The position numbers were made by a program, and so were the translations under genes. From Laguncularia racemosa (Eukaryota > Streptophyta > Magnoliopsida > Myrtales > Combretaceae), in assembly GCA_037954665.1 (NCBI GenBank), contig JBBMOL010000245.1, forward strand, positions 682,001 through 746,000: DNA of 64,000 nucleotides, given 5' to 3'. Each line of letters starts with the position of its first letter. Within the stretch, counting starts at the first letter, position 1. Positions 13,175-23,647 of the stretch are shown in pieces. The notes under the pieces were generated by a model. The model searched no databases, was not told the DNA's origin, and worked only from the letters and a program-made list of their open reading frames with translations.

Positions 13175-13204
13175 GATGCTCTTTCTAGAAAAAAAGAAAA
13201 GGTG

Positions 13205-14400
13205 TTAACCTTTGTGCAGAATGGTCCAATATTGTTTAATGGTCCTACTTTTGATAGAACTAATTTTACTTTATGAAAGTGCAGGATATGAATGGATTAT
13301 CATTGAAAATGGAAATAAAGCAATTCTAGATGTAATTACGATAGAGGATGATATGAAAAATGCATCTGCCAATTCAATGGTAATATGCCAACAGCTATTG
13401 GCTTAGTTGGTAAGGGAGGGTCTTGGTTTGTCAGAAGAACAAGGTTCGATTTCGGTTGCCAATGTTAGGATTTGTTGGTAGGTTCATACCCCACCCTGAA
13501 AAGGTATGGTGTGTCGGAGCTGAGTACTCAAAAAATAGAGGGCAGCTCTCCATGTCTTGAGATAGTGATTGGAGTCGAAGCCACCCAAAATTTTTTATTG
13601 CAAAAAAAATAAAATTCAATGGTAATGTATATCTTTTTAATCATTATATCTCCTTATGAATTTAATTTAATTTCTTTATGTAAAATTGCCAAAGAATTAT
13701 GGGAGAAACTAAGTGCTACATATGTTAGATTCCAAATATGATGATCTAGAAAAAAAGTAGAGGAATCAAATCTATGCTTGATGGCTAATAATAACACATG
13801 TTTTGACTTTGATTTCGATAATGAAAATATACTAGATGAAGTATATAATGAAATACAAAAGCTGTTAAGTGCTCTCTCAAAATCAAATGCTAATATTTTA
13901 AAATTAGAAAATGAAAAAGAAATCTTGAAAGGAGGGAATTTTGCTCTCATTAAAGAAATTGATGCATTAAGGGAAAAAAAATGGTTTTACTTGAAAATGA
14001 AAAGATTTTAGCAAATAAAAACAACGTTTTAAAAGGAGTAAGTAGAAAAGTTAAAACTTAGATTTGGTGAATTATCCAATTCCATCAAGAGTACCTTTAA
14101 CAAATTTTGTGAAAATAAAGAAAAGTTAAGTGATTTGATTTCGAATAAAAGGTCATGTGGTTGCAAAAGTGGTTATAATTTTGAATAAGGTAAAATTTTC
14201 ATTTCTCAAAGAAAAACCATTTTCATAAAAATTAATGAATATATAAATAAGATTGATGCAAAAAGAAGAAGGCAAAGGTATGATTATTGAAGTAACTATG
14301 CATGTTTCTTTTTTAATAAATTGGGCCATATCTATAAAAGGAATAAGCTTAGAAAAAAACAAGTGAATAGAAATAAGAGCCTCAATTGGAAACAAAAAAT
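13205..14400 (+). pseudogene. Ty1/copia gag pseudogene (UBN2 type), split by a SINE
   Basis: Before the SINE the frames contain a GPxFDRTNF-like N-terminal motif and WIIIENGNKAI; after it come the SPYEFNLI-like and AKELWEKLSATYV segments, typical of UBN2-type copia gag. At 13778-14090 there is an acidic, Leu/Asn-rich coiled-coil region, then LKLRFGELSNSIKSTFNK. At about 14300 the segment CFFFNKLGHIYKRN is a decayed zinc knuckle: the His is kept and two of the three Cys are lost. Stops and shifts are frequent, and nothing downstream resembles protease or pol. In an intact element it would form the capsid; this copy cannot. Confidence 0.6.
13385..13612 (+). mobile_element. tRNA-derived SINE, 228 bp
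   Basis: The insertion is bounded by a perfect 14-bp direct repeat AATTCAATGGTAAT at 13371-13384 and 13613-13626. It contains a perfect A box, TGGCTTAGTTGG (13399-13410), and a near-perfect B box, GGTTCGATTTCG (about 13443-13454), then a non-tRNA body. It ends in a short A-rich tail (CAAAAAAAATAA). This is the structure of a plant SINE, transcribed by RNA polymerase III and moved by LINE machinery. The exact duplication suggests it is younger than the copia gag it interrupts. Confidence 0.85.
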
Positions 14401-14429
14401 TATGATTCCGTATAATCATTTTAATCTCA

Positions 14430-16417
14430 TTATTCTTTATAACATACCAATTATTTGTATTTTTTGTTTTTACATCTTAATAATCGTTCTTTTTAGTTAT
14501 TTATCATCCCTCTCACTTATTTCCTCTTAAATTCTCATTGCTTTTTGAGTATTTTAATTGGCATCGTATATTGAAGGGGAGCTTAGATTTGAAATAATAA
14601 TAATTATTATTACAAGAGGAGATAAGTGTGAGTAAAATGTCTTGAGAAAATAAAGGTTATAAAAAAAGTTTTTCAATTTTATGTTGATGTAAGAATCAAG
14701 AATTAAATTTTGTAATAAGGAGAAGATAAAATGCAAAAAATTAAGTATAGTTTAATTAAAAACAATCATATGGTATGCTTTGATAAAGAAGTTTATGAAT
14801 CTTCCTTACATTTGAATATCTTTCCTAAAAATGATGTTATTCTTTTATAATTGTTTTCAAAAAAGAAAAGCCAGCAAGTGGGGAAGGTGGAGAGGGGGTT
14901 TGGTGTGGTTTCATAAAAATCATTGTCAAGATAAGAATGTATGGACATGTCATGGTGTGCTTGATTATAATATACATAGTTATGCTATCTTGACATGATT
15001 TGAAAGAATATTTTGATGTGAATGTCTTGCAAATATTTTTTTTATAAATATTTCTTATAATTTTATGATTTGTTATGAAAAAGTGGTTACATGAAATTTG
15101 TTATAATTGTTCTTTAAAAGGGAGAGTTGTGTAAACAGATTTTATGTAAAAATTATAAACAAAGTTTGCAAGTCTCTTGCTCAAATTTATATCTTATTGC
15201 AAGAATCAAAGTAATTTTTTAATATATATTAAGGAAAAAGCAGTAGAATTAAAACAATTTCCATAATATGTGCTTAATGATATGAAGAAGTTTGAAAAAG
15301 TTCAAAAGAATCATTCTTGGTTAAATAAAAAGACATATATATATGGTATGTTATTTAATTTGTAATGCACATCTTATTAATGTCATCATTTTATTTATCA
15401 ATCATTATAAATGCTCTTTATATATTGACATGGTTAATGGTATCTTTTTTAAAAAAAATGGAAGGATGTAATTATGTTTGTATTAACATGTTTTTAATGG
15501 TGAAAATTTGTTAAATTCAAAATAATCATTGTATAGTTGATATGACAAGATTTATAGAAGATAATTTTAAATAGAAAAAAAAGTGAAATTAAAGTTTTTC
15601 AAAAAAAAAAAAAATTGAGAAGAACAAAATTTCATAAAAAAAAAAAATTACCAATGATTTCAAATTGGTTTATGTTGTTGGAATAAACATTTACTTATGA
15701 TGTGTTTTGAGATATAAACAAAAAATTTGCAAGAGTCATTATGGTAATTGTTAAAATGAAATATTTGATGTGTTGTAATATGTTAACATGAGAGATTTGT
15801 TATGATGATCTAGACAAGTTTTTTAAAATAAGCATATTCTTAGTATGTTGTGAGAAATCTTTTTTAATATAAAATTTGTGAATGTTCCTTATGTATTGAT
15901 GTGTTATATCCATTTAATGTGTATGTGTATTCTTTTTAAATCTCTCATGATTTCATTGATAAATGATTGATATATAATAATTGTTCGAAACAATGGTTGG
16001 GATATATTATGGTGTGTTGAGATATGCATAATAATGCTATAATGAGAAATGTTGATATATTTAAAATTTTGATGTGGGTGGTATTAACGAGATATATATA
16101 TACATGAAGTACCATATATAATATGCTTATATGAATATTTCACAATTATATGGTATATCACACTTCCTAAAAAAACATGTTGTTATGCTAATTTCTTATG
16201 TGTTACATGTTATATTATGCTATAAGTGTTTATTGTTTTTTTTTTTTGAAACAAAAGTACACCTTTGTTTTGACTATAATAAAAAGGGGGTGAAAAAATG
16301 TGAGAACTAATTTTTTAATGTATTCAATTAAGGGAGAGTGTGGGAGTTTAAATCAATTTTCAAAAAACAAAAAATTATTAGGAAATTATTTTGTCATCAT
16401 AAAAAAGGTAAAAAATA
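14430..16417. other. Non-coding interior of the copia element
   Basis: AT-rich DNA with recurring GTGTTGAGATATG and TATGCTATCTTGAC-like words. No pol frame is seen. A purine tract AAAAAGGGGGTG lies at about 16280. Probably decayed 3' untranslated DNA of the element plus deletion junctions. Confidence 0.45.
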
Positions 16418-17082
16418 TTAAATATACCAATGGTGTTTTGATAATGACAAAACACTATGAAGGCCTAGTATTGCGAATTAAATGTATTTGGTAAGACATA
16501 TAACTAAACATTTATGACAAAATTTTATGGATGTTTTATATTTATCAAGATATAAAAAATTTCATAATTTAAGGAGATAGCTTTGAAAAGCTTTAGAATG
16601 CAATATGCAATAATGAAACAGGCATTCATAAAAGTATATTTAAATAAAATATCATAATGCCATCTCCTTATGAACCTTACGACGAAAAAGTTAAGTTGAA
16701 TGGATAAGTCATTTATGAAGAGAAATTTCTTACGATGGCTACTTATGTATTAGAATTTAAAGGATGAATATATAAAAGTAGTTACACAAAGTAAGGTAGA
16801 ATCATTGTAATATGTAGCTCTGCATAATCTTAGGATAGGGATTATAAGGTAGAGCAAACTAGTATTTGTACCATTTGATTAATATTTCAAATAATGGAAC
16901 TTGCTCGCATAGAAGATCAATTCCTTAACAGTAGGTTGGAAGAGAGGACTTATTCATAAGGAGAAACCTTTATAAACACTTGTTTGATCCTCTTATCCCT
17001 ATTCTACTTATTTTATGCAATTTACTTAATTGTTATATTGCTTTCACATGTTAATTTTGAGTAATATTTTGATGAGTTTGTT
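16418..17082 (+). repeat. 3' LTR of the copia element, 3'-truncated
   Basis: Counterpart of 12183-13160. The match ends at GATGAGTTTG (about 17082), so the last part of the LTR is missing and no target duplication can be tested. Confidence 0.55.
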
Positions 17083-17416
17083 ATAAGGTATTGTTTGGTT
17101 ATAAAAAATTTGTGGTATTGAACTGAATAAAAAATTTTGTCATTTGTTATATTTTCACGGTTACTGGATAAAAATGATCCTAAAATACTAAACAAAATAC
17201 TTGTATTTTTTACCATATAAAATATAGTACAAATATCAAATTCACTAGATAAAAACATAAAATTCCTTATCCACTATTTTGTATGTCATGTTTAGTGCAA
17301 TACTTTGTATATTTAAACAGTAGACATCAGAAAAAAACATGTCTAATACTATACATATCAAACATGGTATAAAAGGTTGTACTATCCTATTTTTCTTATT
17401 TTGTATTATCCAGTTT
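17083..17416. other. Spacer between the copia remnant and the gypsy nest
   Basis: About 330 bp of AT-rich DNA. Its ends (AGGTATTGTTTGGTTAT and the reverse of CATATCAAACATGGTAT) are faintly inverted, hinting at an old MITE, but this is not strong enough to call. Confidence 0.4.
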
Positions 17417-18068
17417 TGATGGGAATCAAATCATATCCATCACAAATTTCTTTGATGAAGGAATCAAATCACAAGAATCGGAGGAGGACACATTTAGGCA
17501 GGCTATAAAGGCCAGCGACTTACTTTTTAGGCCGGCCCTCAAGGCCGGCGGTGTTGGAGATAGGTCGGCCACCAAGGCCAGCAACTTTGATACTTAGGCT
17601 GGCTCTCTAAGCCAGCGGTGTAAAACACAAAGGCCGACAACCTTCCTTCCCTAAGCCGACGACCTTGCTTCCCAAAGCCAGTGGCTTACTTTCTTAAGTT
17701 GGTTTAGTTTGTGAATGTTTCGAATTGTTTTTCCTTTCCCTATAAATAGGTTTGCAATGTAAGAATTAGGGACTTTTGACATTTTGAGAATTTGATAAGT
17801 AAAGTTGTTCTTCATATACTCTTATCAATCCTATGGATTGTGGTGAGTGATACTCTTATCAATCCTATGGATTGTGGTGAGTGACGATATTGGATCGTTG
17901 TGTGTTGTATCAACCATTTTATGCTAGAGCTAATCCTTTGTTAGTGCATAACATCTGGTAAGGGTTTAGACGTTATTTGTTCTTGTGTTTGATTATTTGA
18001 TTGAATGTTGCGATTATTGAAATCGGGATTGTGAGTGTTGTATTATGAATTGGGAAGTAGGCATATCA
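17417..18068 (+). repeat. E1 5' LTR, 652 bp
   Basis: Starts TGATGGGAATC and ends GGCATATCA, directly before the primer site. The U3 part (17495-17700) is an array of GGCCGGC/AAGGCCAGCGAC variants, strikingly GC-rich for this window. A 34-bp unit starting ATACTCTTATCAATCC is perfectly duplicated at 17816-17849 and 17850-17883. Confidence 0.8.
17741..17749 (+). promoter_or_regulatory. E1 LTR TATA box
   Basis: TATAAATAG follows a pyrimidine stretch and is conserved in the 3' LTR at 57308-57316. It is the expected Pol II promoter of the LTR. Confidence 0.6.
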
Positions 18069-18074
18069 TCTTTT

Positions 18075-18086
18075 TGGCATCAAAGC
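18075..18086 (+). other. E1 primer-binding site
   Basis: TGGCATCAAAGC, a two-mismatch version of the Met-tRNA primer site TGGTATCAGAGC, six bases after the LTR end. E2 and E3 use the same site. Confidence 0.65.
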
Positions 18087-18419
18087 TTCGATTGAGAAGG
18101 GATTGTGATTGTTGATTTCCAATTTAGAAATTAAGGTTTTATGTTGTGAAATTGTGTTATGGTTAATTGAGGCGGAATTAGGATTGAACGCGGGCTATTG
18201 ATTGGGTTATGTTGCTACCGTGTGTGATTCTGTTGTTGTAGGTTGTGTGATTCTAAATTGAGATTGAGCGAAGATTAATACTTAGGGGTTGTGTTACATG
18301 TTGTGTGTATTGAAGTTGGAGATCGAGTGGAGGTTGTAATTGGGATAGTGTTGTTGGGGGATTATTGTGGCGATTGTGATTTATGAATTCTTGTATAGAG
18401 ACTACAATTTCTATGAAGC
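18087..18419 (+). other. E1 leader
   Basis: About 330 bp of untranslated, G/T-rich DNA between primer site and gag, with repeated TTGTGTG and ATTGTGATTG words. No frame of note. Confidence 0.5.
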
Positions 18420-18827
18420 ATGTCGAATGACAGAGTTAATGGAAGAATCGGGAATGAGGCTAATAGTTAGGTTGGAGGAGGAGTTTAAGGATGTCGTATT
18501 ATGGGTGGTAGGAGAACTTTGGAAGAACAACTACAAGACCTAACTACTGTAGTTGCTAACCTAGCCACTAGGGTCGATCAAATGATGTTACCCCAACAGC
18601 CAATGGCAAATCCATAGGTACCCCTACCTCAGGTAGCCCTTAATGATATGGGTAGAGAAGGAGCCTCAGAAGGAAATAGGGGTAGATAAGTTGGAAGAGA
18701 GTATCATGCTTATAGGGAGGAAAGAGATGATAACTTTGAAGATAAGGTTTATCCTAACCGTCAGTTCAGGCCGCCTAGGGGTCTAGAATATGTACAATTG
18801 TAGATGCCTTCATTTGTTGGAAGGGAG
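18420..18827 (+). pseudogene. E1 gag, N-terminal part
   Basis: The ATG at 18420 begins MSNDRVNGRIGNEAN, matching the gag start of E3 (MSNGSVNWGIGNEAN), which fixes the start. A segment RRTLEEQLQDLTTVVANL with short coiled-coil character follows, then RGLEYVQL. One frame change is needed near 18490-18500, and there are TAG stops where E3 has Gln. The frame is cut after FVGRE by E2. The complete protein would be the capsid of the element. Family: Ty3/gypsy gag. Confidence 0.7.
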
Positions 18828-19866
18828 TGATGTGCCTAAAAGGGAGTTTAAGCACATGCAAATGAACCAAATTACAATCCCTAAAGGATAAGATCAAATT
18901 CGGTTCCAAAGGGCAACAAATTGCATGAACCCTAGTTGATGTAATATGATCCAAATGATAAAATCAAGGAAATGAAAACCACAAAGATGATAAATTCTCA
19001 ATTGAATCACTTAATCAACTTAAATTCCAAGAGATTTCCAATCATCAACACACAAAAATAAAGCCGTGACCCTCCTCACAACAAGGCCAATCCACACTCC
19101 AAAATGTAAGCAAAATTGATGGTAATAACAAGTGCTAAAACCAATCAATTTTATAAAATTACAAAGAGGATACAATTGATATCAAATTCAGATCAAGAAC
19201 TAATCTAATTAACCCTAGATATGACTCACTAGTGATGAAAAGGAAATACAACAAAAAAGAATTGATATTACTCACAATTCTCTTTTGTTGCAACTCGCCA
19301 CAATTTCAATTTTTGGGTTGAAATTGATAAGAGCTAATTTATTTAGGATGAACCCTAACCCTCACATGAAAATGTGTTTGCTGCAAATTTCAAAAACTCC
19401 CCTAAAACCCTACTTAAGCGAGTATTTATACTTACTCCCTTTAGGATTAAAATGTCCACAAAATTACAACTGTGCCACTTTAGGGTGGTCGATCCTAAAA
19501 GCACCTATTACAACCAAATAAAAGTATCCCAAAAACTTACAACATAAATGATTCAAATAAATAAATTACAAGTGAAAATAGTCTTCAGCATGCTAGTTCT
19601 TCAATAGGATTCGTCGGCCCAGCTTATCGCCTGTTCAGGTCGGTCCATGGATAACCTACAAGCTAAGTCTTAGTGAGTTTGTCCATCACCCTGTAAAGCT
19701 TGATAAGTGTGACTCTTGAAATATACAATACATGAGTAATAGAAAAGAGGTTAGTAAACAAATAATTCCGGGGTCGATTTGCTCAAAATGGGTCCTCATT
19801 GCCAAGATTTGAAATCCTTTGGCTCTTGCCCTAATAATAGGTCTTGTTGGATTTTGATTCCTATCA
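18828..19866 (-). repeat. E2 3' LTR, 1,039 bp
   Basis: On the plus strand it runs from TGATGTGCC to CCTATCA; on the element strand it begins TGATAGGAATC and ends GGCACATCA. It is close to identical with the right LTR. A TATA box (TATTTATA on the plus strand) lies at 19423-19430. Confidence 0.85.
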
Positions 19867-20644
19867 TCCCTCAGGCCTAAAAAAGATTTGTTCTCAAATC
19901 TGACAGATCAAATGTAGTAGAGACTCTGTTTTCTCCTAGCAAGCCACTTGAAAAAGTGTCACTGCAAAATCCCAATATCTGAAGTACCACAAGGGGTGAT
20001 TGCTTTATCTCCTCCATTTCTAAGACGTATCTCATCTGCAATACAAATAATGCCCCATTATCCACTAAAGTTTCTCTTGTCTCAACCCGTTCCACTGATA
20101 TTGTTTCCTCCTTTTCTAACTCATCTGTATGTCGTTGACCTTTATGGCCCTCTAATGGTTGGCTCAACCGCTCATGGCCCTTTGAAACCTTTGAAGGTGG
20201 ACACAAATGTCTCTGAACTGTTTGGCTCTCTGGTGATTTGCTCATATCACTTTGACCCTCAATATCCCCTGAAGGTCTACTCAACTACTCATGAGCTTCT
20301 AGTACCTCTGAAGGTGAACAGAACTGCCCCTGAACAATTTGATACTCTAGTGGTCTGCTCATCTGACTTTGACCATCAGGATCCTCTGAAGGTTGGCATA
20401 TTTGTGTCTGAAAAATTTTGTGCTTTATGGGTTAGCTCGTGTAACTAGAAAACTCAGGAACCTTTGAAGATTTGATCATGTGGCTATGATCCTCAAGCAT
20501 ATGTGATGGTTGTCTTATCTGTCTTTGCATCTTCTAGACCTCTGATGGCGACATAAGGTTCAATACTATATGTTTACCATCCTGTTGGAACATATAAGTA
20601 TTTCTATATCCATCATGTAATACCATCCTATCATACAACCATGG
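19867..20644 (-). pseudogene. E2 protease C-terminus and repeat-rich tail
   Basis: Read leftward from the Athila insertion, the frame starts with the end of the protease (LYDRMVLHDGYRNTY), then DGKHIVLNLMSPSEV. Between about 20515 and 20126 there are ten consecutive units of exactly 13 residues, such as SRPSGDIEGQSDM, SKSPESQTVQRHL, CPPSKVSKGHERL and SQPLEGHKGQRHT. These are followed by an acidic stretch and then DLSDLRTNLF just before the LTR. Three stops (TAG, TAA, TAG) interrupt the part upstream of 20284; downstream it is open for 135 codons. DLRTNLF resembles the C-terminal end of pol polyproteins in autonomous gypsy relatives (from memory), suggesting an internal deletion joined PR to the pol end. 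Confidence 0.65.
20126..20515 (-). repeat. 39-bp / 13-residue coding repeat, ten units
   Basis: Ten in-frame units of 39 bp with a [CS]xP start. Three unit types recur in groups of three (117 bp, 39 residues) in at least the last seven units. Pro, Ser, Glu and Gln dominate. It lies only in E2; E1 and E3 have shorter, unrelated sequence at this place. Confidence 0.75.
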
Positions 20645-22265
20645 TGATGGGTGTCGAATCCAACAAAAATAAAAACCTACTCCTAGACAATGATATGATT
20701 TGCGTATAGTAGTGAGTAGGGTCGTATCTACAGGGATTGGTTAAATATATTTCTATTCAAAGTGAATAAAGAGGAAAAGAAAAATGGGGGGTTTTGTTGG
20801 TGAATCAAATTAATATTGAAACAAGATAATAAAATCGAATATTGATAAAAAGCCTAGCTAAAGGAATCAAGATAGTTTAATTCTAGGAATTGATCATCGA
20901 TTCAAATGTTTTCTATTCTTATTTCTAGATAAACTGGTTATGGTTATTAACAAGCTCTAACAACTTATCTTTCCGTACTTCCTCGATAATCAAGAGAAGC
21001 TCTTTGATTATTTCTCTTATCGATTAGATAACCCTAGACAAGCGCTTAGGATTTAATCTACCAATAGCATTAAAAACTAGAAAGACCACCAATTCATGCC
21101 AGTAGATTATAAGATAACCTATTTAAACATGATCATACACCTCCATAACATGAATTCGATCATCTATTTTATAACCAAACATGTTATTGTGTCACTAAGA
21201 CTAGAACAATCAAACAATTACGGATTTGACGTACTAGTTGACAATATATTAACTTGCTAATTGAGTAGAAGAGCTCTAATTCATACCAATCAACAAAGAT
21301 AATAATGACAAAACGATAAGAAGATATATGAATATCCAAAAACAAAGAATAGAATAAATACAAGTCAATTAGACCTCACAATTCGTGGAGAATTAAACAT
21401 CTATGACCCTTTGGCTAGAAAAATAGCTTAGCTACACATGTTCATCAACAAAACGGAAATAAAGAGTAAAAACATAACAAGCCTCTGTTCTCCGGCTGCC
21501 TGCTCTGCCTCCTTCTTTCCTTCTTGTCTCCAAGATGATCCAAGATTCAAGATGCCTCTAACCCTCTAAGGTTAGTTCTATTTATATTGTTAAAGGAGTG
21601 GCAGGTGATCTTTTACTAGCAGGATACGAAAATATCTTTCCTTTTTCAAGTAGATTTTGAGAAGTGAATATTCGTCCACCTGGCACGCCCTACAACACGG
21701 CCGTGGAGCAAGCCATGCCTTCCTCTGTGTGTAATTCATGTATCATCTTCCGTATCCAGTGTGTACCACGGCTCCACCCACGGCTAGATTTCCAACCGTG
21801 CCTTCCTCTGTGCATAATCTACAAGTCTTCATCCGTGTCCAGTATGTGCCACGGCTTCAACCACGGCTAGATCCTAGGCCGTGTCTTCCTCTATCAATGT
21901 TCCACAATTTCTTCTCCTTGGCACGTCTAGCTTCCACCACGGCTTCTACTACGGCCGTGTCACAAACCATGTCTCTCTCTTCCTCATGCAGTGTGTAGCA
22001 CGGTTTACACCATGGCCATATCTCAAACCGTGCCTCCTTCTAGATAGATACATGTCCATGTGCTTTCCTCCGGTGGTGTAAATCCTTGTCTTGATCCAAG
22101 TTGTAGATGACTTCTCTAATTTACTTGAATTAGCATCCTTGACTCCATTTAACCTGATTTATCACCATACTAGAATTAAGTGCCATTTCCTTATGATTTC
22201 TATAAAATCAATAATGAATTAACACAATTTATACTATAAAGATTAAGTATAAAATGGCTCTATCA
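20645..22265 (-). repeat. Athila 3' LTR, 1,621 bp
   Basis: Runs TGATGGGTGTCG to GGCTCTATCA on the plus strand. It carries two 83-bp units (21752-21834, then a diverged copy from 21835) rich in CACGGC/GGCCGTG words. The right LTR carries three. Confidence 0.9.
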
Positions 22266-22280
22266 AATTCCCCCACACTT
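22266..22280 (-). other. Athila polypurine tract
   Basis: Read on the minus strand the bases next to the 3' LTR are AAGTGTGGGGGAATT, a purine-rich tract suited to prime plus-strand DNA synthesis. Confidence 0.7.
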
Positions 22281-23647
22281 AAACTCTTGCTTGTCCTCAA
22301 GCAATTGAATCAAATCAATTGAGAAATCCATCATAGATTACACGAGCTTTCTTTTCATCATTCCAAGCATCTTTTCATTTGTAATTCATGACTTGTAATT
22401 TTAATGTCTACTACTTCAACCAAACTAGTTTCCTGTGATCAAATTACCATGGACAAAATTCAATAGCTAATCTAAACAAAACAAACTTTAATCCTCATGT
22501 TTAGCAAAAGAATTTTTATTCCAAAAGTAAATACTTAATTCCACTAAGGAAAAACACCCAATTAAACTTCATTGGATATTAGCAAACATATAATCCTTGC
22601 AACATAAGGTAAAAGCATATGGTATCAGCTCTTTGCTAGATGTTCTTCCTTTTATATGTCTTGTTTTATTCAATAAATGTTTACATTCATGTTCTTTTGA
22701 TTTAATCAAGCATCTATTTTGACAGGTTTTTGCCCGCTTCTTTTCATGAACTTTCTCCTTTTTCGCCCTTATCGTTATAATGAGTTCATTGAGTCGGCAC
22801 ATCCCGAGCTCGTCACTCAAGTGACCGGGTTTTGAGATACCCCTATGGACTCTTCCTCACTCTAACATTCAAGTTTGAATACTCTTAACTCAATTATTTG
22901 AATCATTGGAGTAATGGCTATGCTTGATTTTTTTTTTTTAAGTTTTATGATTGTTTTACAAACAACTTCAAAGAGTATACAGTAGCTAATATAACCTCGA
23001 AGTAAACTTGTTTATTTTTCACTTAGGGACTAGACTTACTCTTAGACTTCCAATTCTAAAGCTAAATACAAGGTAAATTTGTTTCTTAAAGATTTCACTA
23101 CTTAATTTTTAACCAAGTATTCTAATCACAACAGTGGTGAGTAAAGCATTTGAACAAGTCAATTTCACATTTTGTAGATGCTTTTTACAACATTTAGTAC
23201 AATCTCCAGATTTCATGATAATTTTGAAAAATTTGGCTTAAAATTGCTTAAGGACAAACATTCAAAGTATGGGTCAATTCTCTATTCTCTATATTTTATT
23301 ATCCTCTCCCCCACACTTAGCTTGAATAGTGTCCTCACTGTTCTTAATTCAGCATGATTAAAGAGGAATTAACAACTCAAGGAACATTAGAGAATAAGAG
23401 AAAGGAAATACTGGTACTTCCCTGGTATTGGAGTTCTCCCTTTAAGCTTTAGAAAGTGTCATTTGATGATATGTATCCTTGCTGCAGCTAATCCAAAGAG
23501 ATCAAAATAACACTAAAATAAAAAAAAAAACTAAAACAAAACAAAACTAAAGCAAAACAAAACTAATTAATTATTATTTTTTTTTTGACATAGGTTGCCT
23601 CCCATGAAGCGCCTTTCTTTAACGTCTTTGGCTAGACGTTCCTGTAA
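22281..23647 (-). other. Athila 3' non-coding region, no envelope-like ORF
   Basis: About 1.37 kb between integrase end and polypurine tract. Only short broken frames are seen, with poly-A/T runs (about 23520-23590). Many Athila elements carry an env-like frame here; no transmembrane or signal segments support one in this copy. Confidence 0.6.

Larger units (their letters stand above)
12183..17082 (+). mobile_element. Decayed Ty1/copia (Sire-like) element, gag only
   Basis: Two diverged direct repeats (12183-13160 and about 16418-17082) flank a 3.3-kb interior. After the left repeat comes TGGTATCATAGAG (13162-13174), a near match to the initiator-Met tRNA primer site TGGTATCAGAGC, so the element is on the plus strand. 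Just before the right repeat is TTTTGTCATCATAAAAAAGG, which I recognise as the pre-LTR/PPT region of Sire-type copia elements, followed by GTGTTTTGATAATGACAAAACAC. Only gag remnants are visible in the interior. The stretch 14430-16400 carries no RT, RNase H or integrase trace. The right LTR lacks about the last 110 bp. Confidence 0.65.

Noticed and set aside
17083..17416. Possible MITE with faint inverted ends
   Set aside because: Ends match at too few positions and no duplication is visible.
19948..20448. Plus-strand open frame of 166 codons
   Set aside because: It is the antisense of the E2 repeat tail; the minus strand carries the protease frame and the 13-residue repeat register.
21664..22081. 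Overlapping plus-strand frames rich in Thr, Pro and Ser (also 29991-30569)
   Set aside because: They lie within Athila LTRs, antisense to the element, and arise from the 83-bp CACGGC repeats.
22281..23647. Search for an envelope-like frame in Athila
   Set aside because: No frame longer than about 80 codons and no signal or membrane segment.
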